Part shown: in pieces, positions 18,476 to 27,399 of the stretch | How positions within the stretch are numbered: the first letter of the stretch is position 1 | How the letters are laid out: each line of letters begins with the position of its first letter | Assembly: GCF_022429565.1 (NCBI RefSeq) | Contig: NZ_CP092487.1 | Coordinates: forward strand, 2,808,001-2,872,000 | Source of the DNA: Lutibacter sp. A64 | GTDB lineage: Bacteria; Bacteroidota; Bacteroidia; Flavobacteriales; Flavobacteriaceae | DNA: 64,000 nucleotides | Direction: 5' to 3' | Translations under genes and position numbers: made by a program | The notes under the pieces: model-generated | What the model was told of the DNA's origin: nothing | What the model saw: only the letters and a program-made list of their open reading frames with translations | Database searches by the model: none

Positions 18476-18490
18476 AGTACCTCGAGTGGG
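18476..18490. repeat. Attachment site, element end distal to the tRNA
   Basis: AGTACCTCGAGTGGG, identical to 35064-35078 at the 3' end of tRNA-Leu. Beyond it the tRNA sequence stops, as expected for the far att copy of an element inserted into a tRNA 3' end. Confidence 0.85.
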
Positions 18491-18539
18491 TACATTTTAT
18501 AGTACATATTAAACTATATATCAGTGTTTTATATTTTTT

Positions 18540-18561
18540 TTAGTACCAGATTAGTACCAGA
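18540..18561 (+). repeat. Tandem 11-bp integrase arm-type site pair (distal end)
   Basis: Two exact copies of TTAGTACCAGA (18540-18550 and 18551-18561), 50 bp inside the att core. The 9-bp core TTAGTACCA occurs as a tandem pair with the same 11-bp period at the other end (34934-34955). Direct repeats inside both ends are the hallmark of arm-type sites bound by the N-terminal domain of tyrosine integrases. Confidence 0.7.
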
Positions 18562-18612
18562 AAATTAGAAAATAAAAAATTAATGTTTAAAAACCTTTAT
18601 ATTTTTAAACAG

Positions 18613-18637
18613 AAAACCCAGAGCAAGTCTGGGTTTT
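18613..18637. terminator. Hairpin terminator after the Abi_2 gene
   Basis: Perfect 10-bp stem, AAAACCCAGA (18613-18622) and TCTGGGTTTT (18628-18637), 5-nt loop, T-rich on both sides. It lies 95 nt beyond the Abi_2 stop codon and could end the defence-gene transcript before it reaches the att site. Between it and that stop (18640-18731) are further small inverted repeats, including ATGTTG...CAACAT, but no gene that I can support. Confidence 0.6.
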
Positions 18638-18731
18638 CATTTTTCAATATTTTAAAGTGCAGCGCCAATGCAAATGACTGGTTGGGCACTATGTTGGCAA
18701 ATGTACAACATTACGATCTAAAAATCAAATA

Positions 18732-19610
18732 TTATGCCGTTTCCTTTATGTATCCAATTTTCTCAGATATAATTTTTTGTATTGTTGCGTTCCCCTCGAA
18801 CTTACTAAATAGTGTATCAATCTCACTTTTTATAATGGTACACCGACTAGTAGATATTTGTTCTAAAAAGTATAAAATTACTTTTATAGATGAGTCTAAA
18901 CAGTGTCTATTATTATTATTAAATTTTATTAAGGGTGTTGTTTTTATTTCTAATGGAGTATTAGCGTCAAATAGTAAATCACTATGCGCACAAATATTTC
19001 TTATAAAAAGAATCGTTAATAAAAAATTCTCAAACACTTCAATTCTTCTAATAGAGTATTGTTTTGAAATCTCTTCTTTTAATGCTTTATTTAAAATTGA
19101 TTTATACAATGTAATTACACTACCAAAAGTTAAAAATTCTAATGTTTTCCAAGCTGGTGCATATATATCATTTGGGTATTTTGCATGATGTTTTTTAATA
19201 GGCTTATTATCCGATTTAAACTTTCTAGTATAATAATCTGGAAATTTATTTACATACGATTTAGTAATGATTTTTTTATCAGAAAACCACGTTGGATTAT
19301 GATTATATTTAATAGATGCGTAATAAATTAATTGTGTTTTGAAATTTATTTCAATTCTATTAATTGCTTTAATAAGTATATTTTTAAGATCAACATCTAA
19401 ATAGTATAGTTCTACTACATCAGAAAATTTTGTTCCTTTTTTTAAATTATGCTTATCATCAATTTCAAAAGGGTTCCAATAAAAACCTAAACGATAATAA
19501 CCAATATCTAATAATATTTCTTTAGCTTTTTCTTCGCCTAAATCCATTACCATTCCTCTACTAGTAAGTTTTTCGACTTGCTTCTCAACTGTTATAGCTT
19601 TTTTACCCAT
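18732..19610 (-). CDS. Abi_2 (AbiD/AbiF-like) HEPN-domain abortive infection protein
   Basis: 292 residues, normal for Abi_2. The N-terminus has the family signature (VEKLTSRGMVM, then ILLDIGYYRLGFYWNPFE), the middle is helical, and a HEPN RNase-like motif R-N-I-C-A-H is at R204-H209, followed by SDLLFD. Abi_2 proteins such as AbiD and AbiF abort phage infection in Lactococcus, and HEPN members are usually RNases. It is 12 nt from the PLD-like gene upstream, so it may be the last gene of the restriction operon. The HEPN pair is seen; RNase activity is inferred. Confidence 0.82.
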   Translation of the reverse strand: MGKKAITVEKQVEKLTSRGMVMDLGEEKAKEILLDIGYYRLGFYWNPFEIDDKHNLKKGTKFSDVVELYYLDVDLKNILIKAINRIEINFKTQLIYYASIKYNHNPTWFSDKKIITKSYVNKFPDYYTRKFKSDNKPIKKHHAKYPNDIYAPAWKTLEFLTFGSVITLYKSILNKALKEEISKQYSIRRIEVFENFLLTILFIRNICAHSDLLFDANTPLEIKTTPLIKFNNNNRHCLDSSIKVILYFLEQISTSRCTIIKSEIDTLFSKFEGNATIQKIISEKIGYIKETA

Positions 19611-19622
19611 ATACTAAATAAA

Positions 19623-20516
19623 TTACAAAACAGGATTAGCCATACTTGTTTTACCATAAGACTTTTCACCTGTTTTATGACAATACTTCTCAGGATAATG
19701 AGTGTTTTCATATTTTACCCACATTTTATAGGCTTTGTAGCTAAACGGTCTTTCTGGATTGAATGGTATTTTTTCACCGGTTCTTATACAATATCCTATT
19801 TCTGGTTCTTGTTCTTGTTCAACCTCCCTTTTAATTTCACTTTCTTTTCTATCTTCTATTTCTGGTTCTCTTTTTGGTTTTTCAACGTATAACTTATCTA
19901 CATCTGTTATCTCTTCATAATCAAATTCTTTTAAGTACTTAATTTCATATTTACTACCATTGAAAAAATCATCTGAAACGTCAAATAATACTTTAGAATT
20001 TTGATAGGATTTAGTTAAACCTAACATTCTCTTTTTATATAGTGGTTTTCTTATAAAAACAACTTCACTTTTCTTAAAAATTAATTCATCTGTAAATTGC
20101 TCAGTTTCTACAAATAATTTATCAGAAGGATTTAAAATGTTTTTTGTAAAATGAACACCGTATTCAATATTATTAACCATTGAATAATCATAAAGGTTTA
20201 ATGAAGTAATGAGCCCTTCTTTTTCATTGCAATAATGTTTAGCATGCAAGTCTTTATTATATAAAATGGAAATGTTCTTAAACTCTTTAAAATATTCATA
20301 ATCGCTTTTATTAAAGCTTTTTTGTCTATATCCTTCATTTTTCCCAAAAATTAAAATGATATGAATATCATGTCCAGATTTGATTTTCTCAAAAATACTT
20401 TTTACATGATTGTCTAATTTAATATATGGAGATACTATTACTACATATTTATTTGCATTCCAGATTATATCTGTTAATTTATCAGATAGTTCATCTCCTG
20501 TTAAAAATTTACTCAT
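19623..20516 (-). CDS. PLD-like (single HKD) protein with CxxTGE zinc-finger-like tail
   Basis: 297 residues. Residues 1-160 resemble a phospholipase D-type nuclease fold: VVIVSPYIKLDNHVKSIFEKI, then the HKD-like motif H91-x-K93 with N107 (LHAKHYCNEK, ITSLNLYD). One HKD per chain suggests a dimer, as in Nuc and BfiI-type nucleases. A charged linker (about 205-235) leads to two CxxTGEK segments (CIRTGEKIPF and CHKTGEKSYG) that look like small metal-binding knuckles. It sits 83 nt downstream of hsdM, so it is probably an accessory nuclease of the restriction island. Confidence 0.7.
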   Translation of the reverse strand: MSKFLTGDELSDKLTDIIWNANKYVVIVSPYIKLDNHVKSIFEKIKSGHDIHIILIFGKNEGYRQKSFNKSDYEYFKEFKNISILYNKDLHAKHYCNEKEGLITSLNLYDYSMVNNIEYGVHFTKNILNPSDKLFVETEQFTDELIFKKSEVVFIRKPLYKKRMLGLTKSYQNSKVLFDVSDDFFNGSKYEIKYLKEFDYEEITDVDKLYVEKPKREPEIEDRKESEIKREVEQEQEPEIGYCIRTGEKIPFNPERPFSYKAYKMWVKYENTHYPEKYCHKTGEKSYGKTSMANPVL

Positions 20517-20599
20517 TTAGGGTTTATTAAATTATATTATTTATGTTTAAATCATTTTTTATATTCATCAATTCTTTTAGTAACAGTAGTCTTACCATC

Positions 20600-22123
20600 C
20601 TATTCAGTTTCTCCGTTTATTGTTTCCATTATTTCACGAAAACTAGCTAATCCAGATTCTATGTTTTCAATTATTTCATTTGCTAAAATATCTGGGTCTG
20701 GTAGATTGTCTAAATCGGTTAAACTTTTGTCTTTTAGCCAGAAAATATCTAAACTTGTTTTATCTCTCGCTATGATTTCATCATAAGTATATTTACGCCA
20801 TCTTCCTTCCTCATTGTCTTCGCTCCAAGTTGCTGTTCGTTTGTTAATGTTTTTACCATTATACAACTCGATAAATTCTTTTAAATGCTCTTGACGCATT
20901 GGACTTTTCTTTGGTGTGTGATGTACGTTTGTTCTGTAATCATAAAACCAAATGTCTTTTGTCCAAGGGTCTTTACTAGCTGGTTTGTTGTTGAAAAACA
21001 AAACGTTTGCTTTTACACCTTGCGCATAAAATATACCTGTTGGCAACCTCAAAATAGTATGCAATTCTGTGGTTTGCATTAATTGCTTACGCACTTCTTC
21101 ACCAGCACCACCTTCAAATAAAACATTGTCTGGAAGTACCACTGCTGCTTCTCCTGTTATTTTTAATTGTGTTTTTATATGTTGCAAGAAGTTTAATTGC
21201 TTGTTGGAAGTTGTTTCCCAAAAATCTTGACGATTGTAACTTAAATCTTCTTTTACAATTTCGCCTTGTTCGTTGGTAAAAGTCATACTGCTTTTTTTAC
21301 CAAAAGGTGGGTTTGCTAACACATAATCATAACGTGCTCCATCATCTGCAATTAAGGCATCATTTGGATTAATAAATGATTCTCCATCTATTTCGCCAAT
21401 GTTATGCAAATACATATTCATTAAGCACATTCTACGTGTGTTGGCAACAATTTCGTTTCCGTAAAAGGTTTTGTTCTTTAAAAAGGCCTTTTCTTCACGG
21501 TCTAATTTGTTGTTAGCTACAATCCAATCGTAAGCTGCTAAAAAGAAACCTCCAGTTCCACACGCTGGGTCAACAATGCTTTTCATTGGTTTTGGTTCTA
21601 CACAAGCTACCATTGTTTTTATCAAGGCTCTTGGTGTAAAATATTGACCAGCGCCACTCTTGGTGTCTTCTGCGTTTTTCTCTAAAAGACCTTCATATAT
21701 TTTACCTTTGATATCAGCACCCATCATACTCCAATCTTCTTTATCAATGAGATTGATGACTTTTAATAATTTAGCAGGGTCTTGTATTTTATTTTGACTC
21801 TTTGTGAAAATCTGTCCAAGTGTTCCTTTTTCTGTGGAAAGTGTACGCAATAATTGACTGTAAAAGGATTCTAATTCTGCACCTCTTTTACCCGATAGCG
21901 TTTCCCAATTGGCTATTTCAGCATCTGCAACTTCATTGCCTTCAACATCTTTTAGCTTTGGAAAAACCAAGCCTTTATTATAGGGTGGTTTATTTAATTC
22001 ATCTGCCATTTTTAAGAATAGCAAATAGGTAATTTGTTCTAAATAATCTCCATAACCAACACCATCATCACGAAGTACGTTGGCGAGGTTCCATATTTTT
22101 GATATAATGCTTGAATCTGTCAT
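20600..22123 (-). CDS. hsdM: Type I restriction-modification system DNA methyltransferase subunit
   Basis: 507 residues, usual for HsdM. N-terminal helical domain (IWNLANVLRDDGVGYGDYLEQITYLLFLKM), SAM-binding motif DPACGTGG at 185-192 and catalytic NPPFG at 271-275, typical of N6-adenine methyltransferases. It methylates the target chosen by HsdS and joins HsdR in restriction. Its ATG overlaps the stop of the GIY-YIG gene by 4 nt, so expression is coupled to it. Downstream are the PLD-like and Abi_2 genes. Confidence 0.94.
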   Translation of the reverse strand: MTDSSIISKIWNLANVLRDDGVGYGDYLEQITYLLFLKMADELNKPPYNKGLVFPKLKDVEGNEVADAEIANWETLSGKRGAELESFYSQLLRTLSTEKGTLGQIFTKSQNKIQDPAKLLKVINLIDKEDWSMMGADIKGKIYEGLLEKNAEDTKSGAGQYFTPRALIKTMVACVEPKPMKSIVDPACGTGGFFLAAYDWIVANNKLDREEKAFLKNKTFYGNEIVANTRRMCLMNMYLHNIGEIDGESFINPNDALIADDGARYDYVLANPPFGKKSSMTFTNEQGEIVKEDLSYNRQDFWETTSNKQLNFLQHIKTQLKITGEAAVVLPDNVLFEGGAGEEVRKQLMQTTELHTILRLPTGIFYAQGVKANVLFFNNKPASKDPWTKDIWFYDYRTNVHHTPKKSPMRQEHLKEFIELYNGKNINKRTATWSEDNEEGRWRKYTYDEIIARDKTSLDIFWLKDKSLTDLDNLPDPDILANEIIENIESGLASFREIMETINGETE

Positions 22124-22632
22124 TTTATTTCATTTAATATTTTGTTTGCAATCCTATTGGCATCCTTGTAATCATTGTTAAAATGTATTTCGTTTTGAAA
22201 AGTAGGCCAATGTTTTGTTCTCTTGCGTATTTCCCAAACCAATTCTCCTTCTATAGCTTCAATTCTATCTCGATAACTATTATAAGAAGCAGGAAATAAT
22301 ACTGCCCAAACTTTAAGTTCTTTTGGAGTATTTTTTTTTGGGTCTAAAAGCTCAATCCACTTATAGCCTTTATAGCCACCTCTTGCTTTGCCTACTCTTA
22401 TAAAGTGACGATAACTACCAAAACTACGTTGAAACCTAGTTTTTAGTGCTGCTTTTGCTTCACCTACATATAAAAATGTATTGTCATTTAGTACGATATA
22501 AAGCAAACGATTAGGATACTTAAGCGCTTCGTTCTTTTTGCTGTTAATAGCTTTTAAATGGAAAGAAACCTCTCCTGATTTTGTTGGCTTATATGACAGC
22601 GAGAATTTTTCAATATTTAGGCTTTCTGTCAT
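22120..22632 (-). CDS. GIY-YIG-type nuclease-like protein inside the type I R-M operon
   Basis: 170 residues. The GIY-YIG pattern is clear though diverged: LLYIV at 43-47 (GIY position), YVGE at 55-58 (YIG position), R66 (TRFQRSF), a glutamate in IEGELVWEIR (E130) and WPTFQN (N147). These are the five catalytic positions of the fold. It is encoded between hsdS and hsdM, 2 nt after hsdS and overlapping hsdM by 4 nt, so it is an integral part of the operon. Small GIY-YIG proteins can be nucleases or DNA-binding relics; all key positions look filled here, so I favour an active nuclease. Confidence 0.72.
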   Translation of the reverse strand: MTESLNIEKFSLSYKPTKSGEVSFHLKAINSKKNEALKYPNRLLYIVLNDNTFLYVGEAKAALKTRFQRSFGSYRHFIRVGKARGGYKGYKWIELLDPKKNTPKELKVWAVLFPASYNSYRDRIEAIEGELVWEIRKRTKHWPTFQNEIHFNNDYKDANRIANKILNEIK

Positions 22633-22634
22633 TT

Positions 22635-23999
22635 TTATTTTTGTTTCTTTTCTGCTTTAATCTTCTCCAACAACACACTAGCAGGCTCATAATTCTTATC
22701 TGCTTTACATTTTGCTATTTCTGCTTCGCTTAATAATGTACCCTCAAAAGCTTTCTTCAAAATACTTTGGCGTAAGGCTTGGGCTTTTTCTAAACTGTCT
22801 GCAATATCTTTTTCTACTTTATCACAAACCGATAAACGACTTTCTATCTCGTTAACAATTTGGTGTTGTTCTTGGATTGTTTCTGGTACAATAAAATCAA
22901 ACCTTTCAATTTTAGTAGAGCTTATGTTTGGTTGCTGTGAAGAAGAAGATTCTTTTAGAACACGTCTTTTAAAAAAATCTGTAAAAATATAGTACTTTAA
23001 GAAATTCTTATCTACTTCTCCATTTATTACAAACCTTCCAACGCGTTGGTTTAATAATGCTGGTAAATCAGATTCTTTAACAACAACTGTTTTTATATTA
23101 TTAAGTGACTTTATAACTGGACGAGTCATAGCTATTAAAACATCTCCTTTGTTTAATGAATAAGAATTAAATTCTTTCATTCTAGAACTTGCAACAAATG
23201 TCTTATCGCTCCAATCTATGTCTTGGTAATGTACATTCTTAATTTTTACAATTGGTATTCCAGAATCAGTGAATTCTGCACTTTTAAAAGCAAAACCTCC
23301 TTGAAGTTTTGCAATTTCGCCAATTTTGCAAACTTTCCAATTTTGTGGTATTACAGATTGTAATCCGTTTATAACTAGTTCTCCTTTTTTTGCGTTTGGT
23401 TGAGTATAACCACCCTCAAAAGCCTTTTTTAAAACCGCTTGTCTATAAATAACCAATTGGTCTTGTGCTTTTTTAAGGTCTGCAATACCACTATCTAAAC
23501 TGCTAAATAATGCTTCTATTTTTTTGACAATGGCTTTTTGAATTGTTTGGGGCGGAATGTTTAATTTAAGCTTTAAAAATTTACTTTTATTTAAAATTGG
23601 AAGAGTTGTAGAATGTGCATTTCGTTTTATTTGTTGTTGAAATACCGTTCCAATAATCTGATAATATAAAAATACATTAGATAGACCTTCAAAAGGAATT
23701 AAAGCATTGATTTGTTGATTAAATGCACCATCATTTTTAATTAACCCCGTTTTTCCTATTGTTGCTCCTATACAAGTAACTAAAATGGAATTTTTATCAG
23801 CTTTTCTGGAATTTGCATAGCCTAAAGTTGATAAATAATCTTTTGACTTCTTAACGTTAATTCCTGCATTTAAATCTGTTGGTTTGTAAAAAGGGTAATC
23901 ATCTTGGGAATAAAATTCTGGTTTTTTTTTACTTGGTGTACCTCCGGTTATAACTTGCCCAATATCCTCAGTATTACATTCAATCCAATCTTCTCTCAT
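22635..23999 (-). CDS. hsdS: Type I restriction-modification specificity subunit
   Basis: 454 residues, built as two target-recognition domains (about 1-165 and 215-385), each followed by a helical spacer. The spacers end in related sequences, QAVLKKAFEGGYT (about 195) and QSILKKAFEGTLL (about 420), the internal repeat expected of HsdS. It determines the bipartite DNA target for both methylation and cleavage. It overlaps the end of hsdR by 1 nt and precedes the GIY-YIG gene by 2 nt. Both halves look intact, so the system should be functional. The target cannot be read from sequence. Confidence 0.93.
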   Translation of the reverse strand: MREDWIECNTEDIGQVITGGTPSKKKPEFYSQDDYPFYKPTDLNAGINVKKSKDYLSTLGYANSRKADKNSILVTCIGATIGKTGLIKNDGAFNQQINALIPFEGLSNVFLYYQIIGTVFQQQIKRNAHSTTLPILNKSKFLKLKLNIPPQTIQKAIVKKIEALFSSLDSGIADLKKAQDQLVIYRQAVLKKAFEGGYTQPNAKKGELVINGLQSVIPQNWKVCKIGEIAKLQGGFAFKSAEFTDSGIPIVKIKNVHYQDIDWSDKTFVASSRMKEFNSYSLNKGDVLIAMTRPVIKSLNNIKTVVVKESDLPALLNQRVGRFVINGEVDKNFLKYYIFTDFFKRRVLKESSSSQQPNISSTKIERFDFIVPETIQEQHQIVNEIESRLSVCDKVEKDIADSLEKAQALRQSILKKAFEGTLLSEAEIAKCKADKNYEPASVLLEKIKAEKKQK

Positions 24000-26812
24000 T
24001 ATGCTGCTAGTACCTCATTAAGTTCGTTAATAATTTCATTCATTTGGTTACCAAATAATTGGTGCATTTTTCCTTTTCCGCCTTTGGCATCAAAAGGGGT
24101 GTAATCTAAATCGTCTATTTCTATATGGTAACTGCTCACTACGTGGTCTTTTATCATTCGTAACCAGTCTAATTGTGCTGTCGTAAAGCGGTTGTGTTGT
24201 CCTGCGTTTTGTTTAAAAATCCACGTTTTAAAATTGTTTTCAATGGTTTTATCGTAGGCTCTTAATTCGCTATCTATGCCGCACGCTCTTCTAATTAAAG
24301 ATACCAACGCAGTTAATTCATCTTTGGGTTGTTTGCTTTTTACGTCTTCTAATTGTGTATAAGCATCCCAAACATAATCGGGTGCTAACAATGGTTTTTC
24401 TAATTGTAGTTTCTCCATTACGTCTTTTATCATTTTAAATGTAATGTCTCTACGATTGTATGGTTGATTGTAAAAAATGCTCAACGCTTTTATTTCGTCT
24501 TTGTTGGCTTCTAAATATGCTGTAAAATCTTTAACAATTTCGGTTGCTTTATCTACAGACGTGGTTTCCCATTCACTTTTTGTAACCGTATCAATGTTTA
24601 CGCTATCAATAATTTGTTCGTGTTGTTTGCGTACATTATCTAAATAGTCGTTTAATTCACCATTAAACGTTTTACTGGCTTCTAATATCAATTGTTCTTG
24701 TGCTTCATTTCGACTATGCTCAATGACCGCTGGCGTTCTATCTTCAATTGGAATTTTGTCAATGGCTAGTTGTGCTTTGGTATCAATGTCGTCTTGGTCA
24801 AAAGCAGTGATTAATTCTTTGGTTATTTGTTTCAAATTCTTACCACCAGAAAACTCCAACAATTTATCTTTTTCTTTTTCGGTGATTTGTTTTTCTAATC
24901 TGATTAATCGGTTTGCTAAAGACAAAAACAAATCTTCGTCGGCGTGTCCCATTGTTATTGCTCCCAATAAATCTTTCATTGGTACAGACTTTTGTCGTTC
25001 TAAAGGTCGGCTATCTGTTTTTTTAGATTTGGTAGCACCCACAGCATCTACAATTACGAAATGGGTTTTTGTCTTCGCTGTTTTAGTTACTAACTGTAAA
25101 GAATCACTATTGATAGTTCGTGTTCCACGACCTTTCATTTGTTCAAAATAGTTGATGCTTTTTACATCTCGCATAAACAATAATACCTCTAAAGGTTTTA
25201 CGTCTGTTCCAGTGGCAATCATATCTACCGTAACGGCAATTCTTGGATAATATGAATTTCTAAAACGGTTCAATACCGATTTTGGGTCTTCTTCAATTTT
25301 GTAAGTTACTTTTTTACAAAAGTCGTTGCCTTCGTCAAATTCTTCACGAATGATTTTTATAATATCGTCTGCGTGACTATCTGTTTTTGCAAATACCAAG
25401 GTTTTTGGCACTTCGTATTCGCCATTTTCATCAATACGATTTGGATAAATAGTTGTTTTTAATGCCTTTTTATATTCACGAATAATGTTTCTAATTTGGC
25501 TAGGATTGACAACTTTTTTATCTAAATCGTTGCGTTTGTAATCTGTGTCTTCATCTTCTTGTTGCCAACGTTTTTTACGGGTAAGTTTATCTCGTCTATC
25601 TACAAACCAACCAGATTCTATCATTGCACCATTTTGCGAAATGTCCGTTTCAATCGTGTACACATCATAGGGCACGTTTACACCATCAGTTACCGATTCT
25701 TCATAAGTATATTGGCTTACTACGTTTTCATTAAAAAAACCAAAGGTTCTTTTATCAGGTGTTGCCGTTAAACCAATTAAAAAAGCATCAAAATAATCTA
25801 ATACTTGTTTCCATAAATTATAAATGGAACGGTGCGCTTCATCAATGACAATAAAATCAAATTGTTCAATAGGTACTTTGGGTGTGTACTCCACAGGAAC
25901 AGCTTTGTTTTTAGCCATTTTATTTTGAAGCCAAGAGTTTTCGTTTGGATTATCAAGTTCAGCACTTTCGTCTAATTCTTCTCCTTTTAAAATAGAGTAG
26001 AGGCGTTGTATGGTAGAAATACAGACTTGACTATCTGAAGCAATATAACTTGAAGATAAACGCTGCACATTGTACAACTCTGTAAATTTTCGGTTATCGT
26101 CATTGGGCTGAAAGGTCATAAATTCCTGTTCCGCTTGCTCGCCAAGGTTTTTGGTATCCACCAGAAATAAAATACGTTTTGCATTTGCGTGTTTTAGCAA
26201 ACGATATACAAATGTTGCAGCTGTAAATGTTTTTCCAGCACCAGTTGCCATTTGAATTAAGGCTTTTGGTCTGTTCTTTTTAAAAGAATGTTCTAGATTA
26301 TTAACAGCAACAATTTGCGCAGGACGCAATCCTGTTTCATCTAGTGCAGGCATTGACAACAATCTTTCTCTAAGCGGTTGCCCTTTTTTTAACCATTCAG
26401 CAATTGTTTCTGGTTTATGAAAACTAAAAACGTTTCTACCTCTTGGTTTTGGGTCTCTGTAATCTGTAAACCGTGTTATGGTTCCTGTGCTTTCATACAC
26501 GAAAGGCAAAGGGTCGTTATTTAAGTATTTTAATTTAGCGTTGGCGTAGTTCACAGCTTGTTCCTCAACAACTGTCAATCTGTGTCCTTCGTCTTCTCGT
26601 TTTGCTTCTATAATTCCGACAGGTTTTCGGTCTACGAACAGCACATAGTCAGCAGGACCAACATCCGTTTGATATTCACGTACTGCAACACCTTTTCCAG
26701 CAGATAAATTTACTTTCTTTTTAGACTGAACTAACCATCCAGCTTCTCGTAGCATTTCGTCAATTTTATCACGCGCTATTTGTTCAGGATTTTGGTTAAT
26801 ATTTACAGTCAT
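23999..26812 (-). CDS. hsdR: Type I restriction endonuclease subunit (EcoEI-type HsdR)
   Basis: 937 residues. N-terminal PD-(D/E)XK nuclease (D55, E69 and K71 in ADYVLF...GIIEAK), then a superfamily 2 translocase with Walker A ATGAGKTF (189-196), DEAH box (IVIDEAHRS), motif III LTATP and motif VI region MKGRGTRT, and a C-terminal helical domain found in EcoEI-like subunits. It cleaves unmodified DNA after ATP-driven translocation. It is the first gene of the R-S-GIY-M operon. A dyad at 26870-26884 lies about 60 nt before the start. Confidence 0.94.
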   Translation of the reverse strand: MTVNINQNPEQIARDKIDEMLREAGWLVQSKKKVNLSAGKGVAVREYQTDVGPADYVLFVDRKPVGIIEAKREDEGHRLTVVEEQAVNYANAKLKYLNNDPLPFVYESTGTITRFTDYRDPKPRGRNVFSFHKPETIAEWLKKGQPLRERLLSMPALDETGLRPAQIVAVNNLEHSFKKNRPKALIQMATGAGKTFTAATFVYRLLKHANAKRILFLVDTKNLGEQAEQEFMTFQPNDDNRKFTELYNVQRLSSSYIASDSQVCISTIQRLYSILKGEELDESAELDNPNENSWLQNKMAKNKAVPVEYTPKVPIEQFDFIVIDEAHRSIYNLWKQVLDYFDAFLIGLTATPDKRTFGFFNENVVSQYTYEESVTDGVNVPYDVYTIETDISQNGAMIESGWFVDRRDKLTRKKRWQQEDEDTDYKRNDLDKKVVNPSQIRNIIREYKKALKTTIYPNRIDENGEYEVPKTLVFAKTDSHADDIIKIIREEFDEGNDFCKKVTYKIEEDPKSVLNRFRNSYYPRIAVTVDMIATGTDVKPLEVLLFMRDVKSINYFEQMKGRGTRTINSDSLQLVTKTAKTKTHFVIVDAVGATKSKKTDSRPLERQKSVPMKDLLGAITMGHADEDLFLSLANRLIRLEKQITEKEKDKLLEFSGGKNLKQITKELITAFDQDDIDTKAQLAIDKIPIEDRTPAVIEHSRNEAQEQLILEASKTFNGELNDYLDNVRKQHEQIIDSVNIDTVTKSEWETTSVDKATEIVKDFTAYLEANKDEIKALSIFYNQPYNRRDITFKMIKDVMEKLQLEKPLLAPDYVWDAYTQLEDVKSKQPKDELTALVSLIRRACGIDSELRAYDKTIENNFKTWIFKQNAGQHNRFTTAQLDWLRMIKDHVVSSYHIEIDDLDYTPFDAKGGKGKMHQLFGNQMNEIINELNEVLAA

Positions 26813-26869
26813 ATAACTTAAGTGTTTTTAGCTAAAAAAATACATATTTATTACCAACAACATTTAAAG

Positions 26870-26884
26870 AAATACAGCGTATTT
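26870..26884. promoter_or_regulatory. Short dyad upstream of hsdR (AAATAC-AGC-GTATTT)
   Basis: Perfect 6-bp arms around 3 nt, 58 nt upstream of the hsdR start. Restriction operons are often controlled at such sites, but no controller gene is adjacent and the site could be chance in AT-rich DNA. Confidence 0.3.
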
Positions 26885-27037
26885 ACTCTATAATTTTATA
26901 TTGTATTAGCAATTTTTATACAGGTACTAATTTAATAAAATTCCATAAAACTCATCTAAATTAACAATTAAAATTGAATAAATCATTTTATTAGAAGTTT
27001 TGTATTATTTCTATATATTTATCAAGTAATAAATAAC

Positions 27038-27140
27038 ACTTTTCAATTGCAATTTCACCTTGTAATTACATATTAAACTGTAAAAACCCTTATTTTATTA
27101 GGCTTTCGGTATCTCTACAAATGTAATTGCACCCGCAATT
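27038..27140 (+). repeat. Right-hand copy of an inverted non-coding repeat flanking the three-gene nuclease unit
   Basis: In order it contains CACTTTT, TTGCAATTTCA, TTGTAATTAC, GTAAAAACCCTTATTTTATT, GTAATTGCAC and GCAATT. The same series, with small differences, is read on the minus strand from 30502 down to 30383: CACTTTTT, GTGCAATTACA, TTGTAA, GTAAAAAACCTTTATTTTAA, GTAATTAGC and GCAATT. I aligned the two by eye; identity is patchy, with short insertions, but the order of blocks is kept. Confidence 0.5.
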
Positions 27141-27271
27141 GACAACTGCACTACTAGATACAACTATGTAAGACAACTAGTTAAATTAATATTCTTTTGA
27201 TTATCTTTTTACCTTTTTACATCAACTAAATTGATGATTATTAAATAACCAGATTTATTAATAATTAATTT

Positions 27272-27399
27272 TTATAAGTGCTTCTCAATTTCATCACTTT
27301 TATTATTTTTTATTAATAAGTAATAACCTATTGTTTCTTCCCAACTTTTAAACATTCCAGTTAAAAAAATATGCCTACAATTTTTGCATATTTCTTCTA
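27272..27399 (-). pseudogene. Out-of-frame C-terminal tail of the PD-(D/E)XK nuclease gene
   Basis: Directly after the nuclease stop codon an open frame continues in another register for about 42 codons to a TAA at 27272-27274. It reads KYLIEEICKNCRHIFLTGMF, then KSWEETIGYYLLIKNNKSD and EIEKHL. Adding one A to the A5 run at 27408-27412 (minus strand ...CTTTAAAAAGT...) would join it to the nuclease as DTLKKYLIEEI, a natural-looking helix with a CxxC pair soon after. I infer a one-base deletion, a programmed slip or a sequencing error. Confidence 0.55.

Larger units (their letters stand above)
26813..27271. other. AT-rich non-coding interval between the hsdR promoter and the nuclease unit
   Basis: About 460 nt with stops in all frames. 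It holds the presumed hsdR promoter region on its left. On its right (27038-27140) is a block of GCAATT/GTAATT half-sites and an AAAAACCC...AGG hairpin-like segment that matches, in inverted orientation, a block at 30383-30502. No coding frame can be supported here. Confidence 0.6.

Noticed and set aside
18583-19188. A 201-codon plus-strand frame
   Set aside because: It runs antisense through the well-supported Abi_2 gene and looks like the shadow of its codon bias.
24723-25151. A 142-codon plus-strand frame
   Set aside because: Antisense to hsdR, within helicase-domain coding sequence; no independent evidence.
27001-27180. Possible CRISPR array from recurring GTAATT/GCAATT units
   Set aside because: The units are short, irregularly spaced and in both orientations; there is no constant repeat-spacer length and no cas gene.
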